DNA from: Nematopogon swammerdamellus
Taxonomy: Eukaryota; Arthropoda; Insecta; Lepidoptera; Adelidae
DNA length: 64,000 nucleotides
Reading direction: 5' to 3'
Assembly (NCBI GenBank): GCA_946902875.1
Contig: OX336343.1
Span: 17,283,596-17,347,595, forward strand
Part shown: one piece after another, positions 43,596 to 51,969 of the stretch
Position numbering within the stretch: the first letter of the stretch is position 1
Layout of the letters: the number at the start of each line of letters is the position of its first letter
Position numbers and translations under genes: made by a program
The notes under the pieces: model-generated
Seen by the model: the letters and a program-made list of their open reading frames with translations, nothing else
Database searches by the model: none
Told to the model about the DNA's origin: nothing

Positions 43596-43945
43596 CGCCT
43601 TAGTGGCTTACCTGCTTCGAGTGAGTACATTATTCAACTATGTACAACCTGAAACCTCCCTCGGTCTTCGGCCTTGAACTGATTGGTTTACTTACTGCCC
43701 GAATCCGCTTCACCCCAGCCAGATATATTTACTTACATAGACAAAGAAAATCGTGTACTTACACAGCTCAGTCTTCGGTCTTGCTCTGACTGACTTTTCA
43801 TTTTACTTCAAGACTATACATCGTTCAACTATACATAATTTGTATATATATGTAGGTACTCACTCATGCGCTATTTGCAGAAAACTTTAGTTTCAAACGA
43901 GGTTTCAAATAGAGATCACGACAAATAAACGGACGGATAGTATCA

Positions 43946-44244
43946 AGCCGGTACTTATATAAAAGAATAGCCCCACTGTATCTCTCCCCGTGTATGTCGT
44001 AAAAGGCGACTAAGGGATAAGACTTCCTTCTTATAATACTAGGTGGTAGGGTTTAACCCGCCCGTGTTGGTACCACCGCACCGCACTGAATGAAAGGTCG
44101 GTAGAAACGGCTATGTATTTAGTGTAGCCGGTACGACCGAGGGGAAGCACTGACGTGGCATCAAGTTCACCCGGTGTTATGTTATGGGCTGACATCACGG
44201 ATGTTGTAGCCTGTAGGTGATGTGTCAGATTCCATAAAAAAAAA
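43946..44244 (+). mobile_element. SINE-A body carrying head 2
   Basis: GCCGGTACTTATATAAAAGA, CACTGTATCTCTCCCCGTGT, GTCGTAAAAGGCGACTAAGG, then GACTTCCTTCTTATAATACT and the AGGTGGTAGGG body. It is missing the CTATGTAAATAGTTCG segment and has a few local duplications (ACCGCACCGCA, TGTTATGTTATG, TGTAGCCTGTAGG). A9 tail. Confidence 0.85.
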
Positions 44245-44309
44245 TCAATATACGAGTTACATACAACATTTAAAGTATGCAAACAGTTTTTAAAAAAGCC
44301 TAAAATAAA

Positions 44310-45070
44310 AAAAATTAGTTATAAAAAACTAAAACCCGACTACGTAAAAGCTAATTATGAAAATCGTTTAAATAAAAAAAAATAGTTATAAAAAACTAAA
44401 ACCCGTCTACGAAAAAGCAAATTATGAAAATAGTTTGACTAAAAAATAACAAAATAATGTTTTCCATATAATTTATCAGATACAGCATTTCTCTTTTTAT
44501 ATTGATTTTACCTTAGCACTAACTCTATAAATTTTGATAAATTTATTATTTTTAACGTTCTAAATATAGAGCCGTGGTCGGGCGTTCTTCGTTCAACAAG
44601 ACAAGTGAGGCCGTCGTTGTGCATTATAGCCGTTGACGTTCGGTATGTACCTATGTATCTACTTATAATAATTTTAGATTGGCTCTGACTGATCTTACAA
44701 AAAGATGCCAGTATGACACAATGGCGATGGCCGTCCTAAGTTCCGCGCTCTATTAATGCACGACGAGGGCCTCACTTGTCTTGTTGAACGAAGAACGCCC
44801 GACCACGGCTCTATATTTAGAACGTTAAAAATAATAAATTTATCAAAATTTATAGAGTTAGTGCTAAGGTAAAATCAATATAAAAAGAGAAATGCTGTAT
44901 CTGATAAATTATATGGAAAACATTATTTTGTTATTTTTTAGTCAAACTATTTTCATAATTTGCTTTTTCGTAGACGGGTTTTAGTTTTTTATAACTATTT
45001 TTTTTTATTTAAACGATTTTCATAATTAGCTTTTACGTAGTCGGGTTTTAGTTTTTTATAACTAATTTTT
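44310..45070. mobile_element. Large foldback element, 316-bp arms
   Basis: Left arm 44310-44625 and right arm 44755-45070 are reverse complements over 316 bp. By eye they differ at only two positions near the inner ends (CCGTCGTTGT versus CCCTCGTCGT). Spacer 44626-44754 (129 bp) is unique. Each arm's outer part holds two ~70-bp direct subrepeats starting TTATAAAAAACTAAAACCCG. No coding frame. The ends lie in A/T runs so a target duplication cannot be placed. Confidence 0.95.
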
Positions 45071-45244
45071 GTCGGAAACCGCACAAATTGTCAACACGAC
45101 CGTGCAAACTAATATCTACTCTCTCGTACGTTCGCGCACGCTCTAATCAAAAGCAGTATCGCCTTCATCTAGAACGATAAAAAAGGTATGGACCCCGAAC
45201 CCTATCCTCGCCAGCGTAACACGATATAAGCAAAAGCATGCTTG

Positions 45245-45279
45245 TTTTATATGGACGGTCGCGCGCTGGTCCGTCAGTC
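45245..45279 (+). promoter_or_regulatory. Core promoter: TATA box and TCAGT initiator
   Basis: TTTTATAT at 45245-45252 and TCAGTC at 45274-45279 place the initiator A about 29 bases downstream of the TATA T, the normal spacing. TCAGT is the arthropod initiator consensus. The predicted start lies 38 bases before the ATG of the THAP exon. It sits wholly inside the inverted-repeat element. Confidence 0.55.
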
Positions 45280-45313
45280 TTTCATCGGCTGCGTTCGCAA
45301 AAACCTGTTTAAA

Positions 45314-45393
45314 ATGCCCGCATGCTCTGTGTTTACGTGTAAAAACACTACAGCCAAGTTTAGTGTGCACAATAGTGGAATATCTTATCATCG
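45314..45393 (+). CDS. THAP-domain first exon (partial, spliced)
   Basis: ATG at 45314 opens a frame MPACSVFTCKNTTAKF, then SVHNSGISYHR, ending in CG|GTAAGT (donor at 45394), so an Arg codon would be split by the intron. This is the start of a THAP zinc finger: initiator Met-Pro, the first Cys pair spaced C-x4-C, and the ISYHR block equivalent to 'ISFHRFP'. The second metal pair (C-x2-H) and the rest of the domain must lie on a later exon, not visible here. THAP domains bind DNA in P-element transposase and many host proteins. If spliced to an outside exon it might give a repressor-like or chimeric protein; that is inference. Confidence 0.7.
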
Positions 45394-45499
45394 GTAAGTA
45401 CACTCCGCTCCCCGCAACTCGGCGACGCTAGTTCTCATACAAGCATTTGACAGTCCGGCGTCCATACCTTTTTTATCGTTCTAGGCCGTCATGTTTGCT

Positions 45500-45805
45500 A
45501 TTCGTTCCATTATAATGTATCAGAATAATACTACCTCTGCGACCGAACGAAAATAATCCCTAAGGGCAGAGAACAAAGCTGCATTTACGTAGGTCTTTGC
45601 AGGGGCTGAAAATCCTAATGTTCTATTCGGCGATGCGTCCGAATGCGCCAAATGTCTGTCTGAAAGTATGTGCGTTGGTAATGCGCGCTTCGGCCGCGGC
45701 GCTGAGAGGATTTGGGAAATGTCGGTCGGCGCTGAGGGCATTCACTGGAATATTATGTTTACCTTCGAATTAAATTTCACAATGTTCGTTGTGCCTTCGC
45801 AATCG
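45500..45805. other. No recognisable feature
   Basis: A 73-codon minus-strand frame (45520-45741) without recognisable motif. Nothing else is visible. Confidence 0.4.
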
Positions 45806-45812
45806 TAAAACA

Positions 45813-46144
45813 ACATACATACATATCACACACGCTGAATCCCGACAATCGGGGTAAGCAGAGTAATCGGTGTTGTGCTGCGACAACTCTGGTAAATTAC
45901 AGCACAACACCGACCACCACATTTCGCAAACTGTTCGAACAAGATTAAATCGATCAAGCAGCAAGTAAGGCAAGAAGACCCACCTGCTGCATGACTCGGT
46001 GGAAGTACCGTGCCAAGGTGAGAGGTGGCGATCCTGGCGGCCTTTAGCATGACGTCTTGTCCTTATCCTGTAGTCGCCTTTTACGACACGCACGGGGAGA
46101 GATGCAGTGGGGCTATTCTTTTTAAGTACCGAACCCACACGGTA
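45813..46144 (-). mobile_element. Element H copy (head 2 + tail 2)
   Basis: Minus strand: TACCGTGTGGGTTCGGTACT head-2 start, CCCACTGCATCTCTCCCCGT, GTCGTAAAAGGCGACTACAGG, then tail 2 (CACCTCTCACCTTGGCACGG, CCACCGAGTCATGCAGCAGG, TTGATCGATTTAATCTTGTT, GTAATTTACCAGAGTTGTCG, CCCCGATTGTCGGGATTCAG) and a (TATG)n end. Nearly collinear with 49896-50222 over the full length. Confidence 0.9.
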
Positions 46145-46155
46145 GAATGATTAGC

Positions 46156-46395
46156 GTTTTTTATGTAATCCGCTATGTGTGGCTGAGTCAGAGCGGCCAG
46201 AACACATGCTCCGCCCAGCCAATATCACATCCGAGAAGGTAGGTGCCATACCAGATACTTCCATTTGGATTGCTGGCTTTAATAGACTAGAGAGGAACAC
46301 AACCGAGGCTGTTAAATGCGGCCATCTTTGGTCCAGTACGGTGCGGTGTCAACCCCGGTCAGCTGCAATTTGAGCCTACCACCTAGTAAGGGATG
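46156..46395 (-). mobile_element. SINE-A2 subfamily copy
   Basis: Minus strand body from TTACTAGGTGGTAGGC through CTGACC-GGGGTTGACACCGC, AAGATGGCCGCATTTAACAG, CTCTCTAGTC, GGTATGGCACCTACCTTCTC, CCAGCCATATTGGCTGGGCGG-like and GGATTACATAAAAAA. It lacks hairpin and head. It lies immediately beside an element H copy in the same orientation, so the two may have inserted in tandem. Confidence 0.8.
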
Positions 46396-46517
46396 TTTGT
46401 TTATAGAAATGATCCCGCATCCACGTTAGTCTAGTTCTGGCCTATTCAGCCTATTGTACTAAGTGGTGGATGTTCTCAGTCTAAATTTCTAGGTAATATT
46501 TTAAAGATTTTGAGAGA

Positions 46518-46561
46518 TTGAGAGGTCATCAACTGAACAATTTCTGTTGATGACCTCTCAA
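46518..46561. repeat. Perfect 16-bp stem hairpin
   Basis: TTGAGAGGTCATCAAC (46518-46533) and its exact complement (46546-46561) around a 12-base loop. A preceding TTTTGAGAGATTGAGAGG partially repeats the arm. Isolated, with no flanking target duplication. Confidence 0.8.
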
Positions 46562-46564
46562 TTT

Positions 46565-47005
46565 CGTGTGATTTGACGTGATGTAATGTAATGCAACTAA
46601 ACTGTGTTAGGCAACATACAAATTTGTATCGAGGACAAAAAGTCATAAAATCGAATTAAAGTATCCCAGTGCAATACAGCTGTGGTGGCGCAAGGTGCGT
46701 GGGGGGAAACGCCAGCAAGTTATAGGTTGGAATCTGGCGACGAACGTTTGTCCACCGCAGTCGTCTGCGGTTACTGGTTGCAGAGTGGTTACATGGGCGA
46801 TTGTGTAAGCAGGCTCAAGATGTTTTGTTACACGATCAAGTAAGACACTTGATCTCGGTATATTCAAACAATAGGTCCTCGAGGCAATAGTATCGCGATT
46901 CGTCACCTGTGATTTCAATTATTTTTCACATCTTCGAGAAAACGAGTGAAATTATTATTTTTATTCTGAAGCTACATGGAGATTCGAAGAATTTATTTCA
47001 GTTAA
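46565..47005. other. No recognisable feature
   Basis: A 91-codon minus-strand frame (46643-46918) with no recognisable domain. Nothing else is visible. Confidence 0.4.
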
Positions 47006-47007
47006 AA

Positions 47008-47353
47008 ACCGGCCAAGTGCGAGTCCGCAAGTGAGGGTTCCGTGTCGCCATGTCATGGTCAACGCCACTCACGCCATCTATGGCGTGCTTTATGAAATTC
47101 TTCATATTAGTTAAAATGCTTCATACTCTTTTCGGTAGATGGCGTGCATACACTTTTTAGTTTGTTGTATGGGGACCACGTGATTTTTTTACTTTTTCCT
47201 ATTTTTATTATTTGTTGTTATATTGGCCATAATAACACATATTCTGTGAAAATTTCAACGGGCTGCCTATTACGGTTCAAGAGATACAGCCCTCGGACAG
47301 ACGGCGTAGGCTTAGTAATAGGGTCCCGTACGACGGATACGGAACCCTAAAAA
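47008..47353 (+). mobile_element. Element C copy with an inserted small repeat
   Basis: CCGGCCAAGTGCGAGTCCGC, GAGGGTTCCGTGTCG, then an inserted ~113-bp segment (47048-47160, CGCCATGTCATGGTCAACGC...CGGTAGATGGCGTGC), then TTTGTTGTATGGGGACC, TTATTTGTTGTTATATTGGCC, TCTGTGAAAATTTCAACGGG, GAGATACAGCCCTCGGACAG and the end TAATAGGGTCCCGTACGACGG with CGGAACCCTAA. The insert recurs reversed at 55663-55790 and partly at 14972-15047. Confidence 0.8.
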
Positions 47354-47359
47354 TTTACT

Positions 47360-48125
47360 CCACTAAAAATTTGTGTCAGCTTTCAAATATATCGCACATG
47401 TTGTTGTTATACCGCATCATACATTATGTTAAATGCTCCAAGTCCTATTTTATTTACAACATGTAAAAAGATAGAGATATATGGATAGAGGGTAATCATA
47501 GGGAGGAAAAGGAATACCTCAATTTGATTACGCGGAGAAGCCTCAAGACTGCTCGTGCCGAGTAGGAAGGAAGGCATTTGTATGAGGGCCATCATCTATT
47601 CTCAGGACCAACTTACGAGGTTTTTTTGCTTTGTAAATAAGCATTCTTTTGTAGAGATATCTTTTTTCCACCTCCGTGCGGGAGGAAAACGGGAGTCTAT
47701 GGCATAGGTCGCAATTTTTTTGGTCGATTGATTTTTTGAAATTCCACATTGAGATAAATGTTACGAACAATTCAGAAAACTTTTGTGAAAGTTTAGCCAA
47801 ATATATTTAAAAAAAAATGTTGTTTAAAACAAATGGCAAGGATTTTAATCAAAATGTTTTTGCTCAAACACATAATATTTCGCTTTATGCGCTCAAATAA
47901 TTAATTGGCTAGCGTCACAGAACCGTCATTCAGTCATTCAGCGAGTCAGTATTTGAAGAGCACGTACACCTACGTACTCTTCAACCTGTTCGATCACTCC
48001 GCCGTCAGTAATTTCGTCAATAGTTTCGTTCCGTCATACAAAATATTATATAGTAGGTAACTAGAAACTAAATGATTATGGTTTTATATATTAGCAATAC
48101 CGCACTGCTAATTTATTATTGTAAG
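47360..48125. other. No recognisable feature
   Basis: Minus-strand frames of 62 and 85 codons (47407-47800) overlap in different frames and match nothing. CAGTCATTCAGCGAGTCAG and neighbours at 47930-48030 are unassigned. Confidence 0.4.
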
Positions 48126-48132
48126 AATATTT

Positions 48133-48235
48133 GTGCGGCGGGTGGGTGGCCGAGTGGTCGGGGTGTCAGCTCCTCTTGCGATAGCTCTGAGGTTCGAATC
48201 CAACCGGGGCGTGTACTAATTATTTTTTATGATTT
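48133..48235 (+). mobile_element. tRNA-derived SINE fragment
   Basis: GTGGCCGAGTGGTCGGGGTG is an excellent tRNA box A/D-arm of the Ser/Leu kind, and GAGGTTCGAATCCAACC an exact box B, 44 bases apart. Acceptor and anticodon stems do not close well, and the sequence continues into GTGTACTAATTATTTTTTATG, so a SINE head is likelier than a tRNA gene. It shares no tail with SINE-B. Confidence 0.55.
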
Positions 48236-48269
48236 GAAAAAAATTATTACGCGCATACCTTCATCCACT

Positions 48270-48313
48270 GCTCCATGGTTCGGATTCCATGTAAAAATAT
48301 GGGTCCACCGGGT
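48270..48313 (+). mobile_element. SINE-A scrap with variant T-arm hairpin
   Basis: CATGG-TTCGGATT-CCATG (48274-48291) followed by TAAAAATATGGGTCC matches the hairpin/body junction of SINE-A (CCACGTAAAACTGTAGGTCC). The remaining body is not recognisable downstream. Confidence 0.5.
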
Positions 48314-48440
48314 TGACTGGATCAAATTGCCTAAGGCAATAAGCCCACCTTTTCCACAAATTAAGTGGCATATAGCGTATAATTTTTTTTACCGAAATCT
48401 TATTTTCCAGGTAGAATTTTTTTTACGAGTATTTTTAATA

Positions 48441-48477
48441 GACGATTTAGTCGACCTTGTAGGTCGACTAAATCGTC
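48441..48477. repeat. 37-bp perfect palindromic hairpin
   Basis: GACGATTTAGTCGACCT and its exact complement separated by TGT. The short loop would favour cruciform extrusion or a very stable RNA hairpin. No duplication flanks it. Confidence 0.85.
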
Positions 48478-48499
48478 GATCTTGCGTTGTCTACCGACG

Positions 48500-49250
48500 C
48501 ACGGTTGAGCTATGGTAGTGAAGGGCCCGCGAGGTATGAGTTTACTGGCCATTATAATAATTTCTCCCTTTTATCTCGGCTCTACGCAGGGAAAGTGCGG
48601 TCGCTGTTTTGCCTCAAATGGGTTAAGATATTTCTTTTTGTAGGGTTTTATTTATGGTTATGTATTTATTTTTATCATTAAGAAGGGGGCGCCTAGTTTA
48701 GGATCTCGGCCGATGAAAAATTACACTCGCTTAGGTAATGGTTTCTTTCTATCGCCGAGCAGGAAGAACTTAAAGCCCTGATTAGCAATATATTCGTAAT
48801 GTAAACATTTCGTACTGAGTGTATGTTGGCCGCAGTACGTTTGCAGTCAATAATGAAAAGGCCACAAGTAAAGGTAATGTTTATTCACTTCAACTATTAC
48901 AATGTGGATTAATAATTGTTTAGTTTTATGAGGCAACTGTAAAAACTTTGTTTATAAAAAAGTTTTCAAAAGAAAGAAGATTTTCTTTTAATTTTACATA
49001 TTTGAGAAAATATAAATTGTTTTAGTAAAGGAAATATGGGTACACGTGGTATTTCAAAATATAGTTACAAAGATTTAAAAAATAAATTCAAAAAAGCAAA
49101 TTTTACCTAAGAACTCGACGCGTACTTTTCAATTACATGAAACAGTATTCGCCTAGTCACATTCAAAAGTGAAATAATAATATAATAAAATATAATATTA
49201 ATCCACATAAATACATTAAAAAACAGTAAGTTGTGAAATAACACATGAAA
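48500..49250. other. No recognisable feature
   Basis: AT-rich DNA without an assignable frame or repeat. Confidence 0.5.
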
Positions 49251-49254
49251 ATTA

Positions 49255-49281
49255 GGGGGGGGGGGGGGGGGGGGGGAGGGG
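49255..49281 (+). repeat. G22 homopolymer tract
   Basis: An uninterrupted run of 22 G (49255-49276), then AGGGG. Length is likely polymorphic and error-prone in sequencing. It could form G-quadruplex DNA. Confidence 0.9.
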
Positions 49282-49289
49282 TTATTCAA

Positions 49290-49765
49290 GATATTAGGGT
49301 TGGTCACAGGGGGGCCCAAAAATGGATTAAAATCAGTCACGTGGTATGGCTCAGTAATGTATCAGTAACGGGTTTTCCACGTCCAATTTTCTTTACTGAT
49401 ATAATTAAGACCAAATAACATATTTGCTACAACTTTAACGTGCAGAAATGTCGGTAAACTGCAAACTATCCGACCCAAATGTATAAAGTTTAAAAACCTT
49501 TGACGGCAAAGCCTTAAAAGCTTAAAATGAGAGAAAAAAAATACTCAACTCGAAAACATAAAGTTAGCTGCGCCAGCCGACAAGAGTTAAAAGCTTTGTT
49601 TCATTTTATTTTAATAGGTGCACGTGTTAATAGCAGCTTGCTAATAATATTCATCTGTTGGAGCAATGCAGTCGTCTACTCTCTCTTTTTTTCATGAAGC
49701 GAAATAGTAAAAAACCAACTCACTCTCTCTGTCTGGCTTTATATTTAATTATTGCATTTTCTTTT
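49290..49765. other. No repeat seen; candidate intron sequence
   Basis: Unique-looking AT-rich DNA leading into the pyrimidine-rich acceptor at 49750-49769. CTCTCTCT/TTTTTTC runs lie at 49680-49735. Confidence 0.35.
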
Positions 49766-49769
49766 TCAG

Positions 49770-49801
49770 ATCACAGCTTGGAGTGATCATCGGCTTATCA
49801 G
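49770..49801 (+). other. Candidate 32-nt micro-exon of a host gene
   Basis: ATTGCATTTTCTTTTTCAG before 49770 is a strong 3' splice site, and TTATCAG|GTAAGATAAT after 49801 a strong 5' splice site, both on the plus strand. The enclosed 32 nt is open in two frames: ITAWSDHRLI, or (skipping one base) SQLGVIIGLS, a hydrophobic string such as starts a membrane segment. It lies in unique-looking sequence between repeats. With 32 nt it would shift frame when skipped. The host gene cannot be named from this. Confidence 0.4.
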
Positions 49802-49895
49802 GTAAGATAATAAAACGTCTGTGACACCAATCAGACAATGTCAGGACCAATTCATAAAACATTGATGCATTTTAGTGTAAAGTAAAAACTAAAAT

Positions 49896-50222
49896 ACCGT
49901 GTGTGGCCGGTACTTAAAAAGAATAGCCTCACTGCATCTCTCCCCGTGCATGTCGTAAAAGGCGACTAAGGGATAAGGACAAGATGCCGTGCTAAAGGGC
50001 GACGGGTTCGCCACCTCTCACCTTGGCACGGTACTTCCACCGAGTCATGCAGCAGGTGGGTCATCGTGCCTTACTTGCTGCTTGATCGATTGAATCTTGT
50101 TCGAATAATTTGCGAAACGTGGTGGTCGGTTTTGTGCTGTAATTTACCAGAGTTCTTGCAGCACTACACCGATTACTCTGCTTACCCCGATTGTCGGGAT
50201 TCAGCGTGTGTCATATGTATGT
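49896..50222 (+). mobile_element. Element H, complete, with 12-bp TSD
   Basis: Bounded by exact duplicates of AAAAACTAAAAT (49884-49895 and 50223-50234), which fixes the element as 327 bp, from ACCGTGTGTGGCCGGTACTT to CGTGTGTCATATGTATGT. Head 2 ends about CGACTAAGGGAT (49972). Tail 2 follows with GACGGGTTCGCCACC (a weak box-B-like string), CACCTTGGCACGGTACTTCC, GAGTCATGCAGCAGG, GTAATTTACCAGAG and CCCCGATTGTCGGGATTCAG. The ATGT-type end and the long duplication point to LINE-machinery insertion. Confidence 0.95.
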
Positions 50223-50239
50223 AAAAACTAAAATCTCAA

Positions 50240-51030
50240 TAAGCACCAAAAAACAGTTAGCGGTACAGCTTATACTGAATCTTTCGAATATTTTTACGAT
50301 TTAAAAATAAAATACATATCGGTTGAATTGAGTAACTCCTTCCTTTTGAAGTCAGTTGATTAATGAGTTAATTATGTTTGGAATTTAAACTCATACTGCC
50401 AGACTCATGTAATCTGCGTATATCAGTACTACGAGTACCAATAGCAGAAGTGGGCTAAAAAAGAAGAAAGCAAAGATCATAAGAGTACCTACATAGAAAC
50501 AAAAACTATTAAAGTAAACCAGAAAAGGTGTTCGCAACATACATCCAATACTACAAAGACTGTTCTTAGAATGAAATCGGCTTCTTGCCGTTGGATATCT
50601 GGGCCAACTATTGCAAAGACTCACAGCGAACATCTGTTATTGCACTAAGTCTAAGTAAGTACATACATATAATTATGTATTACTTTCATTTATGTAATTG
50701 TAACGTGTAGCATCGTATGTATCATACGCATAGAGCAGAGATTGGCGGCCGTCTTCCCCCAGATCATACAGGATGCCATTTACGTCGAGCAAAATCATGA
50801 TTTCTGGATGAAAATATTTTTAAATTATGCTAAACTGATCTTTCTGCAGTAGACCTAAGGACAAATATCACATGGCTAATCTTACCAGTAATAATGAGGT
50901 TAAGTAATATTGCTTTTATGGCTTTTCGCTGGGTTTCAAGGGCGAAGACTATACTTACGTTCGGTGGAATTATTGCCCATTGTAATTTACTTCTTCGTAA
51001 AATATCGTATCAGTCAATTGAGTGATATGA
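50240..51030. other. No recognisable feature
   Basis: AT-rich DNA. The minus-strand frame at 50391-50633 (80 codons) is hydrophobic but unrecognised. AGAGATTGGCGGCCGTCTTCCCCC at 50737 resembles GCGATCGGCGGCGGCTTTCCCCC at 54651. Confidence 0.4.
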
Positions 51031-51033
51031 TAA

Positions 51034-51522
51034 TTGAAGTTTAGAAGTCGAACATCACCTGAGGATGTGTATCACTTGCTGGAGGAGTGTGTGAGGGGTT
51101 CAGTCGAGAGACAACAACTGGGTATCACTAACTATAATGTTGGAAGCTACACCACTATATTAGCGGAGCCAGCCTCCAACAAGGCCATAAAATTATATAG
51201 GTTTGCGCAGCACATATTAAAAAAAAGATGAATTTTATAAATATATAAATATATTTTTGTAAGTGACTATTGCACTGACTACCAGTTCACTATGTACTTG
51301 TAATTTATGTGTTTTCCAATGTGGCTGGCATGGTCAATGTGTGCACCAAAGCACAGATTACTTAATAGTTCCTATAAAAATACTTATATACCTACATATA
51401 TTATGTGAAAATGTATATTATGTAAAATGTACTACTATACTATACAAAAATTATGTAAGCCTAGTTATGTAAAACCTACTAATGAATAAACATTTTCATT
51501 TTCATTTTCATTTTCATATCTT
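51034..51522 (+). mobile_element. 5'-truncated LINE: ORF end, 3' UTR, (CATTTT)n tail
   Basis: The open frame 51034-51231 carries SPEDVYHLLEECVRGSVERQ near its start, matching the H-x(4)-C end of the zinc-knuckle motif found near the C-terminus of many LINE ORF2 proteins. It ends LYRFAQHILKKR and stop. A ~260-bp AT-rich 3' UTR follows (51232-51490), then AATGAATAAACATTTTCATTTTC with about five CATTTT repeats as the tail. The upstream RT is absent. Clade uncertain (I/Jockey-type suspected). Confidence 0.65.
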
Positions 51523-51767
51523 CTAAACTTTGAATCTTTGAGTTTTCGAATCAGTGATCTTGGCTCCGGTGCTTGACCAATAAAGTATTAACTGTTTCCG
51601 AATGTACAATGTCAATAAATATTTATTGCTCATTCGAGTGCGATAAATTCTCCAATATGTACGAGTATATAAAAACAGTACAGTTTTATTTAGAAGCGTA
51701 TGAAAAGCCTACATTACTCCTTTCACGCCTCTGTGAACTTCAATTTGAAACAAAATATGGTAGCGCC

Positions 51768-51966
51768 TCCTCCGCACCGCCGCCGCCTCCGCAGTCCGCA
51801 CCGCCGCCGCCGCCTCCGCAGTCCGCACCGCCGCCGCCGCCTCCGCACCGCCTCCGCACCGCCGCCGCACCGCCGCCGCACTGCCTCCGCACCGCCTCCG
51901 CACCGCCGCCGCACAGCCACCGCACCGCCGCCTCCGCACCGCCTCCACCGCACCGCCGCCGCCGGC
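51768..51966 (+). repeat. GC-rich CCGCC-type minisatellite
   Basis: ~200 bp of CCGCCGCCGCCTCCGCA-type units in an AT-rich region, with a longest repeated block of ~24 bp (ending CAGTCCGCACCG). All frames stay open for 70-150 codons because the unit has no stop codon in any frame (Pro/His/Arg or Ala/Val/Gly-rich translations). I treat the frames as artefacts. Confidence 0.85.
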
Positions 51967-51969
51967 GAC

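Larger units (their letters stand above)
45169..45484 (+). mobile_element. P-like non-autonomous transposon with THAP exon
   Basis: 25-bp perfect terminal inverted repeats (45169-45193, starting CTAGAACGATAAAAAAGG, and 45460-45484) are flanked by GCCTTCAT (45161-45168) and GCCGTCAT (45485-45492), a 7-of-8 target-site duplication. An 8-bp duplication and an N-terminal THAP DNA-binding domain are features of P-superfamily transposases. The 316-bp element keeps a promoter and the first coding exon but has no room for the catalytic domain, so it would be an internally deleted derivative that cannot move itself. Confidence 0.75.

Noticed and set aside
47131..47350. 68-codon frame in element C (and similar frames at 55086, 55274, 57391)
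   Set aside because: They recur only because element C copies share sequence; the frames are not conserved between copies.
48140..48212. Functional tRNA-Ser/Leu gene
   Set aside because: Boxes A and B are good but the acceptor and anticodon stems do not close.
48072..48518. 148-codon plus-strand open frame
   Set aside because: It runs through a tRNA-derived SINE head, a SINE-A hairpin scrap and a 37-bp palindrome, so the translation is a by-product of repeats.
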